Both the position numbers and the translations under genes were made by a program. Positions 8,296 to 17,380 of a stretch of 64,000 nucleotides of DNA are shown piece by piece (position 1 is the stretch's first letter; each line of letters begins with the position of its first letter). The DNA is from Cesiribacteraceae bacterium YIM B00369 (lineage in GTDB: Bacteria; Bacteroidota; Bacteroidia; Cytophagales; Cyclobacteriaceae). The notes under the pieces are model-generated. The model was not told the origin of the DNA. It was given only the letters and a program-made list of their open reading frames with translations, and did not search any database. The stretch lies in NCBI GenBank assembly GCA_017948555.1, contig JAFMYY010000026.1:27777-91776 (forward strand), in the 5' to 3' direction.

Positions 8296-11200
8296 TTAAC
8301 TCTCCTCTACTTCAATGGCAAGTTCCCGCAGGTCAACAGGTACTACTCTTGAAACACCTACTTCGAGCATAGTAACACCGTACATAATGTCGGTGCTGGC
8401 CATGGTACGCTTATTATGAGTTACAATAATAAATTGTGAGTCTTTGGAAAACTTCCGGATAATATTATTGAACTTATCAATATTGGCATCATCCAGAGGA
8501 GCATCCACCTCATCGAATATACAGAATGGTGCCGGCTTAAGCAGGTAAATGCTGAACAGGAGGGAGGTGGCTGTAAGCGTTTTTTCCCCGCCCGACAGCT
8601 GGTTAATGGTAAGCGGCCGCTTTCCTTTAGGCTTTGCCATAATTTCAATAGCCGATTCCAGCGGATTTTCCGGATCCATAAGCTTCAGGTCGCAGTCATC
8701 TTCCTCTGTAAAGAGCGAACGGAATACATTCACAAAGTTTTCCTTAATCTGGTTAAAAGCGGCCAGGAAAGTCTCTTTTGCAGCTGTGTCTATCTGCTCA
8801 ATAGTGTTCATGAGCGAGTTTCTGGCATCTGCAAGATCTTTCTTTTGATTGCTTATGAAGGTATGGCGTTCTCTTATTTCTTCATAAGCTTCCATTGCCA
8901 TAGGGTTAATGGGGCCTATGCGCTCAAGTTTTTCCTTAGTGGAGCGGACTAATTCCCTTAATTGTTCTTCAGTTCCCTCATCCTCCTCGGTTTCCTCCAT
9001 CAGTTTTTCAATATCAACATCAAACTCTACCGAAAGGCGTTCTTTTACATTGCTGAGGTGTAATTTGCTTTCTGTTTGCTTGTTCTGGAGCTCCATCATC
9101 AGGGATTGAGAGCTTTCCCGCTGGCGCTGCAGTTCACGGCCTTCTTTCTCATAACTGTCAATAAGTTCGCGTACCTTATAATAGTCCTGCTCAGCCTCAT
9201 TAACAGCCTTCTCCACAACCTCCTTTTCCCGGTACATCTCTACCAGCTCATCGTCCCCTTCCTCATTCTTTTCCAGCAGGGCATTTATCTCCGCCTCGCT
9301 GTCTTCAAGCTGAATCCGGTTTTTAGAAATACGTTCCTGGCTGCTTTCAAAAGCAGTTTGTTTGTACTCTATTTCCTGTGCTATGCTGTTTACTTTGTTC
9401 TCATGCTGGTGGTACAGGAGGTTTTGTTCATTAAAGCGCGATGATTTTTGCTGAAGTGCTTCATTTTGCAACTGCAGCTCTTCGTTATAATGCGCAATTT
9501 TGCCTTCCAGGGATTTTAAAAGCTCTGCTGCTTCAGCTGCCTGTGGTTCCAGCTCAAGGATTTCCTCCTGCAGCTGTGCAATTTTATTTTCCATCTCTTC
9601 CTGGCGGGAAGCCTGATTGCTTAAGATACGGGCCAGCTGCTCCTGCTGCGTACGTACGCCTACAAACTCCTGTTGCAGGGTATTCAGCTCGCGCTGGAGC
9701 TGTTCTATAACTGTTTTCTGAGTGCTGGTCTTCAGGTTGCCCAGCTCAGCAAGAAGCTTTTCCTGCTCCTGGTTGAGCTTGTTTTGCTCCGTTTCGAGCT
9801 CTTCAATTTCCTGCTTTAGTCTTTCCAGGTTTTTTGCGCGGCCAATACGCTTTCCTTCAAACAAACCAACCGAGCCACCGCTTATGCTGTGGTTTCTGCG
9901 GATAATTCTTCCGTTCAGGCTGATGAAGGTACCCGGATTATTCTTAAGGCCGCTGATATCTTTTTCCTCAGCCAGGTACACTTCGTTGAATATAAAATCA
10001 ACAAGTGGCTTGTATTTCGGGTCATATTCGGCAATCTCCCGGGCTGCTTCTGCATCCGGATAGCTGACTGCCGGGGCAGGGGTAAAGCTTCTGAGATTGT
10101 CCAGTATAAAGAAATGGGCACGCCCCCTTGTTGCTTCGTTAAGGAGCGATACTGCTTCCAGAGCCTGGCCTGCCGATTCCACTACATAATAGTTCATGTA
10201 GGGCTCAAGGTAATTCTCTATGCCTACCTTATATTTTTCAGGGCAGGTAATTATATCTGATAAGAGCGGGATGTTTTTTCCCCAGTCGGTTTTCTTTTTA
10301 AGGTAGCGGATGGCTTCCGGAAATCCTTCAAGGTTATCGACGAGGCTTTTAGTAAGGTTATACTCATTCTGGCGGGAGTCAAGCTTCCGTACAGTCTGCG
10401 CCAGCTGGTCCTTCTGCCTGTAATTGGTGTCGTTAAGTTCCAAAATTCGCTCCTGCAGGGCCTCTTCCTGTGCCTTAAGTTTGTCAAGGTATTCTTCCTT
10501 CTCCAGAAGCTGCTCCCGTAAATCCTCCATTTTCTCCTCAAACAGGGCAAGGCTGCTGCTTTGCTCAGAGGAGTCCAGTGTGGTTTTCTCCAGCTCCAGC
10601 TTCAGGGAGGAAAGCTGCATTTGTTTAATTTCCAGCGCTTTTGTTTGCTGGTACGAACGGTCCTGGAGCTGGCGGGCCTGCTGGTTGGTCAGGTTTGCCT
10701 CCTCCCGTACGCTGCTGGTAAGATTTTTTTGCTCCTCATAGGCTTCTTTGAGCTCGTCCAGAATGGCCTTTGTTTCAGCCAGCTGTTTTTCTGCCACCAG
10801 CTGTTCTTCCTGAAGGCTTTTAATGCTAAAGGCAGCCCGTTCGTTGCTCTGGCGGTCCTGCTCAAGCTGTTCCTGCAGGTTGTCGCGCTTATCAGTCAAA
10901 AAGCGCATCCGCTCATTCTTGATCTTTTTTTCGCTTTCCTGCTGGCGGATCTTATTTACATATTCATTAAGCGCTTTCTGGCGCGATACAAGCAGCTTTT
11001 CCTTGCCAATCATGCCGGATTTAGCTTCTTCTATCAGGGTGTCTTTTTCAGCCAGGCGGGCATCCATGTTCGACTTGCGGTCACTTTCGACCTGGATTTG
11101 CTTTTGCAGGCTGAGAAATTGCTCAGTGTGTTTTGCAATGGATTTGCGGGCCAGCAAAATACTCCATTCCTTGTATTCAAGCTTTAGATTATAATATTTT

Positions 11201-11838
11201 TCAGCCTGCTTGGCCTGCTTTTCAAGGGCTTTTAAGTTTTTTTCAATCTCATAAAGCAGGTCTTCCACACGGTCCAGGTCGGCATCGGTATCCTGCAGCT
11301 TTTTAAGCGTTTCCTTTTTTCGGCTTTTAAATTTTGATATTCCTGCAGCTTCCTCAAAAAGGGCACGGCGTGAACCTTCCTTATCATTAAGGATCTCGTC
11401 TACCATTTTAAGTTCTATAATGGCATAACTGTTAGAGGCAATGCCGGTATCCATGAAGAGGCCGGTAATGTCTTTAAGCCTGCACTGCACGCCATTAAGC
11501 TCATACTCGCTCTCGCCGGTGCGGTAATAGCGGCGGGTAATGGTAACATGGGAATATTCGGTAGGCAGCAGATTGCGGTTATTGTAAAAAGTAAGAGAAA
11601 CCTCAGCCATTTGAGTAGGCTTGCGGGTTTTAGTACCATTAAAAATAACGTTCTCCATTTTATCTGACCGGAGGGCGCGGGTTTTCTGCTCGCCCAGTAC
11701 CCAGCGGATGGCATCGACCACATTGGACTTTCCGCACCCGTTAGGCCCTACAATGCCTGTAATGCCCTGGTCAAAGTGTATTACTACCTTATCACCAAAG
11801 CTTTTAAATCCTTTTATTTCTAATTTGGTCAGCTGCAT
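8296..11838 (-). CDS. smc: Chromosome segregation ATPase SMC
   Basis: The 1180-residue protein is a full-length SMC that compacts and segregates the chromosome. The N-terminal ATPase half has Walker A GPNGCGKS at residues 31-38. Two long coiled-coil arms rich in Glu, Gln, Lys and Leu flank a hinge at about 510-640 (IPLLSDIITCPEKYKVGIENYL, then FISLNGRIIRR). The C-terminal half has the ABC signature LSGGEKTLTATSLL and Walker B FCIFDEVDAPLDD. No kleisin (ScpA/ScpB) gene lies nearby. Its start faces the divergent gene at 11908, and a pair of TAnnTTTG boxes lies between the two. Confidence 0.97.
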   Translation of the reverse strand: MQLTKLEIKGFKSFGDKVVIHFDQGITGIVGPNGCGKSNVVDAIRWVLGEQKTRALRSDKMENVIFNGTKTRKPTQMAEVSLTFYNNRNLLPTEYSHVTITRRYYRTGESEYELNGVQCRLKDITGLFMDTGIASNSYAIIELKMVDEILNDKEGSRRALFEEAAGISKFKSRKKETLKKLQDTDADLDRVEDLLYEIEKNLKALEKQAKQAEKYYNLKLEYKEWSILLARKSIAKHTEQFLSLQKQIQVESDRKSNMDARLAEKDTLIEEAKSGMIGKEKLLVSRQKALNEYVNKIRQQESEKKIKNERMRFLTDKRDNLQEQLEQDRQSNERAAFSIKSLQEEQLVAEKQLAETKAILDELKEAYEEQKNLTSSVREEANLTNQQARQLQDRSYQQTKALEIKQMQLSSLKLELEKTTLDSSEQSSSLALFEEKMEDLREQLLEKEEYLDKLKAQEEALQERILELNDTNYRQKDQLAQTVRKLDSRQNEYNLTKSLVDNLEGFPEAIRYLKKKTDWGKNIPLLSDIITCPEKYKVGIENYLEPYMNYYVVESAGQALEAVSLLNEATRGRAHFFILDNLRSFTPAPAVSYPDAEAAREIAEYDPKYKPLVDFIFNEVYLAEEKDISGLKNNPGTFISLNGRIIRRNHSISGGSVGLFEGKRIGRAKNLERLKQEIEELETEQNKLNQEQEKLLAELGNLKTSTQKTVIEQLQRELNTLQQEFVGVRTQQEQLARILSNQASRQEEMENKIAQLQEEILELEPQAAEAAELLKSLEGKIAHYNEELQLQNEALQQKSSRFNEQNLLYHQHENKVNSIAQEIEYKQTAFESSQERISKNRIQLEDSEAEINALLEKNEEGDDELVEMYREKEVVEKAVNEAEQDYYKVRELIDSYEKEGRELQRQRESSQSLMMELQNKQTESKLHLSNVKERLSVEFDVDIEKLMEETEEDEGTEEQLRELVRSTKEKLERIGPINPMAMEAYEEIRERHTFISNQKKDLADARNSLMNTIEQIDTAAKETFLAAFNQIKENFVNVFRSLFTEEDDCDLKLMDPENPLESAIEIMAKPKGKRPLTINQLSGGEKTLTATSLLFSIYLLKPAPFCIFDEVDAPLDDANIDKFNNIIRKFSKDSQFIIVTHNKRTMASTDIMYGVTMLEVGVSRVVPVDLRELAIEVEES

Positions 11839-11872
11839 GCCGTTCTTTTATAACTACTTACCTATAAACAGA

Positions 11873-11880
11873 CAAATTTA
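11873..11880 (-). promoter_or_regulatory. smc: Possible Bacteroidota -7 box for smc
   Basis: TAAATTTG on the minus strand matches the Bacteroidota -7 consensus TAnnTTTG and lies 35 bp before the smc start codon. A clear -33 TTG is not visible, so this is a motif-based suggestion. Confidence 0.4.
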
Positions 11881-11891
11881 AAATAAATTCT

Positions 11892-11899
11892 TAAATTTG
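11892..11899 (+). promoter_or_regulatory. Possible Bacteroidota -7 box for the gene at 11908
   Basis: TAAATTTG on the plus strand matches TAnnTTTG and lies only 8 bp before the ATG, implying a very short leader. It pairs with the divergent box for smc 11 bp away. No clear -33 element is seen. Confidence 0.35.
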
Positions 11900-11907
11900 A
11901 TGGTACC

Positions 11908-12552
11908 ATGGAAATCAATCTGGAATTACTTTACGTCGTTATCGGGATTATCTACTTTATTTATAATGTAGTAAAGAATCTCCGCAGGAAACCTGTAACC
12001 CGTGAAGAAGGTTCCGGGGAAGAGGAAGTGACGGAAGAAACGCCACAACGGCCACACCGCAGAGAAACCGTTTCGAAGCCTTTTGATGAAAGGGTAGGCA
12101 GGCCTGTTAGCAGACCAACCTCTTTTGAGGAATTATTTCAGGAATTTGATGATACAGCTGCAGAATCCCGCCATAAAGATAAAGCAGAGGAGAAGATAAA
12201 AAAGGTAAGAGAGGTGGATGATGAATTCCAGCCCATGTACGATACTCCTGATGTAAATTATACAGAAAAGGAAGCTGAAAAAAGAATCCGCGAGACAGAA
12301 GCAAGGAAAGCGCTGCAGGAAAAAGCTTCTGCTGTAGAGCGGGCAGAGGCTATAGATAAGGAACTGAGCAGAAAGTTAAGGGAAGACAGCAGTAAAAGTG
12401 TTTCCCCGGCAGCACCGGAAGAGCGGAAGAAGTCCGGTGTTTACCAGCATGAAAATAAGCGCAGGCAGCAAATCCTGCAAATGCTGAAAAATCCGGACAA
12501 TATAACCAATACCATTATTACCAGTGAAATCCTGCGAAGGAAGTATTTTTAG
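11908..12552 (+). CDS. Membrane-anchored charged protein, conserved C-terminus
   Basis: The 214-residue protein has one N-terminal membrane segment (residues 5-22, LELLYVVIGIIYFIYNVV). A long, mostly helical charged region (Glu, Lys, Arg rich) follows. The last 30 residues (RRQQILQMLKNPDNITNTI, then SEILRRKYF) resemble a C-terminal motif I associate with uncharacterised Bacteroidota proteins of this layout. No catalytic motif is present. The gene is divergent from smc with a 69-bp intergenic region. Confidence 0.75.
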   Translation: MEINLELLYVVIGIIYFIYNVVKNLRRKPVTREEGSGEEEVTEETPQRPHRRETVSKPFDERVGRPVSRPTSFEELFQEFDDTAAESRHKDKAEEKIKKVREVDDEFQPMYDTPDVNYTEKEAEKRIRETEARKALQEKASAVERAEAIDKELSRKLREDSSKSVSPAAPEERKKSGVYQHENKRRQQILQMLKNPDNITNTIITSEILRRKYF

Positions 12553-12631
12553 CAGGCGACAGCTTTGCTTCTTCTTCCGTTTCTATTTTCCTGTTTTATA
12601 AAGAATGGCGCCCTTATAAACTGCTTGTTTT

Positions 12632-13507
12632 CTAAAAAGTAAGCGTCATTTGTACCCCATATGGCAGTGGCTGAATATTCAGGGTAACATCTTCCGGAAG
12701 CTGTGCCTTATGAAGGTAAGGAATTAAAATTCCTGTACCAGCTCCTACTAAATAACCTGTAATGATATCTGTAGGGAAATGTTTTCCGGAAGTGAAGCGC
12801 CAGTACCCGATGGCGCCTGGTATTACTGCTGCTCCGGACCATGCTGCCAGTTTCCAGCCGGGTTTCTCTGCATATCTGTTTACCATGTAGGCAGTTAAAA
12901 AACAAAAGGACGCGGAAGTGGATACATGGCCTGAAAAATAGGAATGGCGTGCCCCAACGGATAGTTTGTCAGACATTAAAGCTTCAGGATTGTATGCGTA
13001 AGGACGTTTCCGTTTGAATAAACCTTTGCTGATACTGGTAAGCCCCCCATTCAGAGCGGCAGTTTCAAAATACATTATTATAACAGGAGCAAACTCCCGT
13101 CTGACAGAGCGTGAGGCTAAAAGGCTTAAAGGAGTTACAGCACTTAAGGTAAGGAGGTAATCGCTAAGGTTTGCATCCTGGTAACGGTATTGTCTGGTAG
13201 CGGCTCTGTCGAATGCATTTACATCCATGGGGTCGAGCGCATTCACCTGTGCTTCTGTAAGCGGAGGAACCTGCGCCATCAGGTACATTCCCGTAACGGC
13301 CATAGCACCGCTGCCCGCCAGAATAGGAAGGTCTTTTCTTAAGCTAAATTCAAAAACAGGATCAGCATCCCTGAAGCCTTTCTGTTCTTTCTTCTGTAAA
13401 GCGGTGTTTTGGGTGTTGTCAGTCTCTTCTTTTTCCTGTGCATGCAGGGGGGGTGTTTGTGTTGAAAGGGTGATCCAGATAAAAAAGATTGCGTATAAAT
13501 TTTTCAT
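12632..13507 (-). CDS. PAP2-family membrane phosphatase
   Basis: The 291-residue protein has a signal sequence (residues 1-23) and the three PAP2 motifs: K161-x6-R168P169 (KGLFKRKRP), FSGH at 191-194 with His194, and R237-x5-H243-x3-D247 (RFTSGKHFPTD). Several hydrophobic helices lie between them. Family members remove phosphate from lipids such as undecaprenyl or phosphatidyl phosphates, with the active site on the periplasmic side. The substrate here is unknown. A 60-residue non-membrane insertion (about 25-60, Gln/Glu/Lys rich) follows the signal peptide. Confidence 0.9.
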   Translation of the reverse strand: MKNLYAIFFIWITLSTQTPPLHAQEKEETDNTQNTALQKKEQKGFRDADPVFEFSLRKDLPILAGSGAMAVTGMYLMAQVPPLTEAQVNALDPMDVNAFDRAATRQYRYQDANLSDYLLTLSAVTPLSLLASRSVRREFAPVIIMYFETAALNGGLTSISKGLFKRKRPYAYNPEALMSDKLSVGARHSYFSGHVSTSASFCFLTAYMVNRYAEKPGWKLAAWSGAAVIPGAIGYWRFTSGKHFPTDIITGYLVGAGTGILIPYLHKAQLPEDVTLNIQPLPYGVQMTLTF

Positions 13508-13991
13508 GGAGCAGGAAAGATCATAATGATGTGATGAAATAATTTTCTTAACTCTTAATTGGTAACAAATAAATAATCTGCTGTTACCATTGTTTTAACA
13601 CTTTTTGGTTTTGTTTGATTGAAACAGGTAGAAAGGATTATAAAAAGTGGAATGTGAGTGATGAAATAAGCGGTTACAGGGCTGAATGTGAGAATAAAAA
13701 GAAAGCTGCCAGTGTACATTACTCTGGCAGCTCCTTCAACATTAACCAATAAAAAAAGAAAAAAACTTTATGGTTTTATCAGACTGTTGCTCAGGCAGTC
13801 TTCAATATGTGCAAATATTCACCTCTTTTTGTTTACGGAAATAAGGATTATTTTTGTTCTTCATGCAGATGAGAAACAGACGGGTGCTTGTAATTCCATC
13901 TTTTTTCTTATATTTAAGAGCGATACCTTATTTTAGGTGCAAATTATCAAGTGAAACTTGAATTATCAAGTAAAACCAAAACAGAATTACC
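13508..13991. other. 484-bp intergenic region with a strong hairpin
   Basis: No credible gene is seen. It holds a perfect 9-bp inverted repeat (AGCTGCCAG at 13704-13712, CTGGCAGCT at 13724-13732). Read on the minus strand this is followed by a T-rich run, so it could end a short minus-strand transcript. A second small hairpin (AGACTG/CAGTCT) lies near 13783-13803. The operator-like repeats of the XRE gene are at the right end. Confidence 0.5.
13942..13976 (+). promoter_or_regulatory. Operator-like direct repeat and palindrome before the XRE gene
   Basis: AATTATCAAGTGAAAC (13942-13957) and AATTATCAAGTAAAAC (13961-13976) form a direct repeat with a 19-bp period. The first copy extends into the palindrome CAAGTGAAACTTG (13948-13960). 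The pair lies 16-50 bp before the start of an XRE-type regulator, the usual place for an autoregulatory operator. Binding is inferred. Confidence 0.5.
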
Positions 13992-14480
13992 TTGGACAGA
14001 GAACTTTTATTTGGAGACAATTTCAAGAAGTACCGGAAAAAAAGAGGTATCTCCCAAAAGGAGTTCGCTCAAATGCTTTTTGAATCCACCGGGAAGAAGC
14101 TGACTCTTACCAGTGTGTCCAATTATGAAACAGGGCTTCATATGCCTCCGCCGCAGATCCTCCCTGTTATTGCAGATATTCTGCAGGTATCAATTGATGC
14201 TTTGTTCGGGGTACAGGAGGTTGCGGAAGTTCCGGTGGCAGCAGCAGAGCAGGAGGCAGAGGTGGATGAAGTAAAAGAGTGGAAGCAGGAGCTGGAAACA
14301 CTTGAAAGGGAATTTATCTATTTAAAGGCATCGCAATCGAAATCCATTGAAAGTGAGGCGGTAAACTATTGTGAAAAGCTGATTACCATTGCCAGAAAGC
14401 AGCAGGATGAATTGATAGTGCTTCAGACAGAACTGGCTACTATTCGCGAACTTTTATCCCTTTTTGGTAGTGACAGGTAA
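13992..14480 (+). CDS. XRE-family transcriptional regulator with C-terminal coiled coil
   Basis: The 162-residue protein has an N-terminal helix-turn-helix of the Cro/CI type (about residues 8-72, ISQKEFAQML and SVSNYETGLHMPPPQILPVIADIL). A Glu/Ala-rich linker and a coiled-coil tail (about 90-160) follow, likely for dimerisation. The start is a TTG codon; no in-frame ATG lies before the HTH domain. The gene is convergent with the TPR lipoprotein gene and 15 bp from it. Direct repeats just upstream suggest autoregulation. Confidence 0.85.
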   Translation: MDRELLFGDNFKKYRKKRGISQKEFAQMLFESTGKKLTLTSVSNYETGLHMPPPQILPVIADILQVSIDALFGVQEVAEVPVAAAEQEAEVDEVKEWKQELETLEREFIYLKASQSKSIESEAVNYCEKLITIARKQQDELIVLQTELATIRELLSLFGSDR

Positions 14481-14495
14481 TTAATTTGTTATTTC

Positions 14496-15854
14496 TTATT
14501 TCTTATTGAGGTGGCGAAGGGGTTTTCTTTTGTTTAAAATCTCTTCAATATTCAGGTAAAGCTTTTTATACTCCTTGTTGCGCCTGAAGCTAAGGTAAAC
14601 TGATACAGAAGCACAGATTAAGAAAAATACAGGAATAAAGAATGCATATTGGATATATGTGTTCCTTTTTTCATATTCGGCTATTTGTTCATTCAGCGTA
14701 TGCTTTTCAATGGCATCCTGAATGGCCTGCTGCTGATTGATTGCTTCCAGCCTTTCTTTCGTTTCAGAAACGTTCCGGTTATAAGCCAGTAGTTTTTGAT
14801 TATAGTTTAGTAGCTTCCTGTTGATGTCCGGAATTTCAGAAGGTGTGGGGTTTTCGCTTACTTTCGTTAATGCTTCACCTAAAAGAGCTAAACTTTCATT
14901 GATAGAATTGTCTACTGTTCCGGAGGGGATTTTTTGCAGTCCTTCCTCAAGTGTTGCAATCCCTTCAACATTCCTGTTTTCCTGTACAAAGATTTTAGAT
15001 AAGAGCAAATAACTGGATTGGGCCAGAAGAGGGTCATTTAACTTATTTTTTTCGATAATTGACTTTTTTAACCACTCTTTTGCTTTTGAATGTTCTCCTT
15101 GCAGGAAATAAGTTTCTCCGATGTTGTGAGAGGCTATTGCTTTTAATTCTGTATTATCCGAAAGTTTTTCCTGGGTCCGGAGAGTAAGGAAGAAATAGTT
15201 ATGGGCTGTGTTATAATCTTTCTGTTCCAGAGAAATATTTCCCCAGGTATTATATATCAGACCTAAGTTGTAAAAGTCTTCTGTGTTTTCTGCTAATTCC
15301 TTGCCTAGCTGAAGGTAATGAGCTGCTTTTTCAAAATTTTTCAGCTTTTTATAACCCAAAGCAATACCACGAAATGCAAGCGCCTTATCTGATGCGGACC
15401 CTTCATAGTGGTAAATTTCATTTGCTTTTTCGTAGTAAGAAACAGATGTGTGATAGTCCTGGTTATTATAAAACTCAGCCCCTAAGTTAGTATATGTATC
15501 AGCAAGATTTTTCAAATCACCTGTTTCCTTAAAGAGTCTTGCCGCATCTAAATAGTAATAGGTTGATTCTTTGATTTTACCCTTTTTTCCAAGAACATAT
15601 CCAATTGCTTTATTAGCTTTTGCAAGCCAGTTTTTATTTTGTTCCCTGGTGGAATAAGACTTTACCAGCTCTGCATAATGTAAAGCACTGTCAGGATTAT
15701 TTGTATCTAAATGGAGGTAGAATGTTTCCCAAAGTTGGGTGAGGTGTGTCTCCGGGGTTGAAATATTTGAGGGGACAGAGTCATCCTTTTTAAATGAGCA
15801 ACTGAATAGGGATATCTGTAATAATAATAAAAAAATAATACTACGTGTTTTCAT
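14496..15854 (-). CDS. TPR lipoprotein with C-terminal membrane helix
   Basis: From the ATG at 15854 the product has 452 residues and begins with a lipoprotein signal peptide (IIFLLLLQISLFSC). An upstream in-frame start at 15914 would add 20 residues ahead of this signal and is less likely. About six TPR repeats fill residues 40-300 (for example LADTYTNLGAEFYNNQDYHT). A coiled coil follows, then a membrane helix (AFFIPVFFLICASVSVYLSF) and a short basic tail. The layout resembles the sensor part of Bacteroidota TPR histidine kinases without the kinase. The function is unknown. Confidence 0.8.
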   Translation of the reverse strand: MKTRSIIFLLLLQISLFSCSFKKDDSVPSNISTPETHLTQLWETFYLHLDTNNPDSALHYAELVKSYSTREQNKNWLAKANKAIGYVLGKKGKIKESTYYYLDAARLFKETGDLKNLADTYTNLGAEFYNNQDYHTSVSYYEKANEIYHYEGSASDKALAFRGIALGYKKLKNFEKAAHYLQLGKELAENTEDFYNLGLIYNTWGNISLEQKDYNTAHNYFFLTLRTQEKLSDNTELKAIASHNIGETYFLQGEHSKAKEWLKKSIIEKNKLNDPLLAQSSYLLLSKIFVQENRNVEGIATLEEGLQKIPSGTVDNSINESLALLGEALTKVSENPTPSEIPDINRKLLNYNQKLLAYNRNVSETKERLEAINQQQAIQDAIEKHTLNEQIAEYEKRNTYIQYAFFIPVFFLICASVSVYLSFRRNKEYKKLYLNIEEILNKRKPLRHLNKK

Positions 15855-15924
15855 AGGAGCCCTAATACATTTCAACAATATGTAAATTTGAAAAATTATT
15901 ACGGCTTTACCCAATTAATCCAGG

Positions 15925-15966
15925 AATAAATTGCCTGAAATATTTAATTATCTCAGGCAATTTATT
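15925..15966 (-). terminator. Perfect 14-bp stem after the small lipoprotein gene
   Basis: AATAAATTGCCTGA (15925-15938) and TCAGGCAATTTATT (15953-15966) are perfect inverted repeats with a 14-nt loop. On the minus strand the structure follows the stop codon of the small lipoprotein gene by 28 bp and precedes the TPR gene. A terminator is the simplest reading, although the T-tract is short. Confidence 0.65.
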
Positions 15967-15994
15967 ATTGGATTATATTTTTAATATGGCTTTA

Positions 15995-16153
15995 TTATGG
16001 TTTTGCCCTGGGTGCAGGATCGTCTCCGGTTGTTTTACTGACTGACTGCATTTCGAGGCTGTTAGGTGTAACTTCTGAAGCATCATCTGCACAGGAAACA
16101 AGACCGGCGCTTAAAAATGTTACAAAGCAAATGGAAAGGAAAAAGCGTTTCAT
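15995..16153 (-). CDS. Tiny lipoprotein, 52 residues
   Basis: The frame encodes a 52-residue peptide starting MKRFFLSICFVTFLSAGLVSC. This is a textbook lipoprotein signal with lipobox LVSC at residues 18-21, followed by ADDASEVTPN and a short polar tail ending PRAKP. It falls below the usual length cut-off for gene calling. Support comes from the signal sequence and the perfect terminator-like stem 28 bp downstream. It precedes the TPR lipoprotein gene on the same strand with a 140-bp gap. No function can be assigned. Confidence 0.65.
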   Translation of the reverse strand: MKRFFLSICFVTFLSAGLVSCADDASEVTPNSLEMQSVSKTTGDDPAPRAKP

Positions 16154-16578
16154 ATTTCTTTTGTTTAATTGGTTACGTTTTTATTATGATGTAATATTAG
16201 TGCTTAGTTTGGGTATTATAAATCCTAAAATAACCAAAGCCATACGTTTGTAAGTTTTGTTTTCGATCTGGTTTACTATTGTGGCTGCTATAAATTGCAT
16301 CTTTCAAAGAATTAAAAGATGTCAGTTTTTGGATGAAAATCCATCTGTAACAATATGTAATAATTTGCTCGTTTTATTTACTGGATGGAGGTATATATTG
16401 AAAAATGGCAAAAACCTTACACGCGAAAATCCATTTTTAGTATTTGTTATAAAGATATTCGCTATCAAAATGGCTGTTTCTTTATTAAAATTCACAAAAG
16501 GCTTGCACTTTTATGAGTGCAAGGGTCCGCAGTCTGATATTTTTACACTAAGCCAGCACTTCTTTAATTTTATTTTTC
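16154..16578. other. 425-bp intergenic region
   Basis: It contains an 8-bp hairpin (CTTGCACT at 16502-16509, AGTGCAAG at 16516-16523) about 55 bp before the next gene, and a TACGTTTG box at 16243-16250 that fits the Bacteroidota -7 consensus. A 112-codon open frame crosses it but has an implausible composition. I do not recognise a cobalamin riboswitch. Confidence 0.4.
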
Positions 16579-17379
16579 ATGCCTTATTTTATTGATCAAA
16601 TGAACCGGACTGTGGAATTGCCTGATCGTCCGGGGCGAATCGTTTCCCTTGTGCCAAGCCTGACAGAATTGCTGTTTGATCTGGGGCTGGAAAAGGAGGT
16701 GTCGGGAATTACTAAGTTTTGTGTTCACCCTCCTCACTGGCGTAAAGAAAAGAAAATTACAGGAGGCACGAAGGACTTTCACCCGGATAGAATCAGGGCC
16801 TTAAAGCCTGATCTGGTGATTGGAAATAAAGAAGAAAATAGTAAAGCGGGTATAGAAAGCCTGGGGAAAGAATTTCCGGTGTGGATGAGTGATGTTAATA
16901 ATGTGAATGATGCCCTTGGAATGGTTCGGCAACTGGGAATTATAACAGGCTGCGAAGAAGCGGGGAAAAAGATTGCCTCCGGAATTGAAGAAGGATTTAA
17001 TCAGTTAGTGCCTCTTCAGGAGCATCGGACTTGTTTGTACCTGATCTGGCGGCAACCTTATATGGCGGCAGGTGGCCTTACTTTTATCAATGATATTCTG
17101 AATTGCTGTGGCTTCAGAAATCTGTTGTCGGGGACACCACGGTACCCTGAAGTTTCTGCAGAAGAACTGACGCAATTAAATCCCGGAATTATTTTGCTGT
17201 CTTCTGAGCCTTACTCATTTAAAGAAAGGCATATAACTGAAATAAAAAACCTCTGCCCGGAAGCAGAGGTCCTTTTAGTGGATGGCGAAATGTTTAGCTG
17301 GTATGGGAGTCGTTTGCTTAAAACGGTTCCTTACTTACAAAATCTCCTGCAAAAGTTACGGTCAGGCCCGGAGCTTTAG
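16579..17379 (+). CDS. BtuF-like cobalamin/helical-backbone metal receptor protein
   Basis: The 266-residue protein belongs to the periplasmic-binding-protein class III family (BtuF/FepB type). It begins RIVSLVPSLTELLFDLGLEKEVSGIT, typical of the N-lobe, and continues with ALKPDLVIGNKEENSK and AEELTQLNPGIILLSSEPYSF. No signal peptide is visible, so export is uncertain; other starts do not add one. Members bind cobalamin or metal complexes for ABC import. No permease or ATPase gene adjoins it. The gene is convergent with aroA. Confidence 0.8.
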   Translation: MPYFIDQMNRTVELPDRPGRIVSLVPSLTELLFDLGLEKEVSGITKFCVHPPHWRKEKKITGGTKDFHPDRIRALKPDLVIGNKEENSKAGIESLGKEFPVWMSDVNNVNDALGMVRQLGIITGCEEAGKKIASGIEEGFNQLVPLQEHRTCLYLIWRQPYMAAGGLTFINDILNCCGFRNLLSGTPRYPEVSAEELTQLNPGIILLSSEPYSFKERHITEIKNLCPEAEVLLVDGEMFSWYGSRLLKTVPYLQNLLQKLRSGPEL

Positions 17380-17380
17380 G

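Noticed and set aside
9722..10063. Long plus-strand frames inside smc (also 10424-11194)
   Set aside because: These are Ser/Leu-rich shadows of the Glu/Gln/Lys-rich SMC coiled coil on the other strand.
16154..16578. Cobalamin riboswitch before the BtuF-like gene
   Set aside because: I searched for the conserved B12-box and core elements and found only a simple 8-bp hairpin.
16257..16595. 112-codon open frame between the small lipoprotein and the BtuF-like gene
   Set aside because: Its composition (rich in Phe, Ile, Cys and Lys) is typical of AT-rich intergenic DNA. It overlaps the start of the BtuF-like gene and has no motif.
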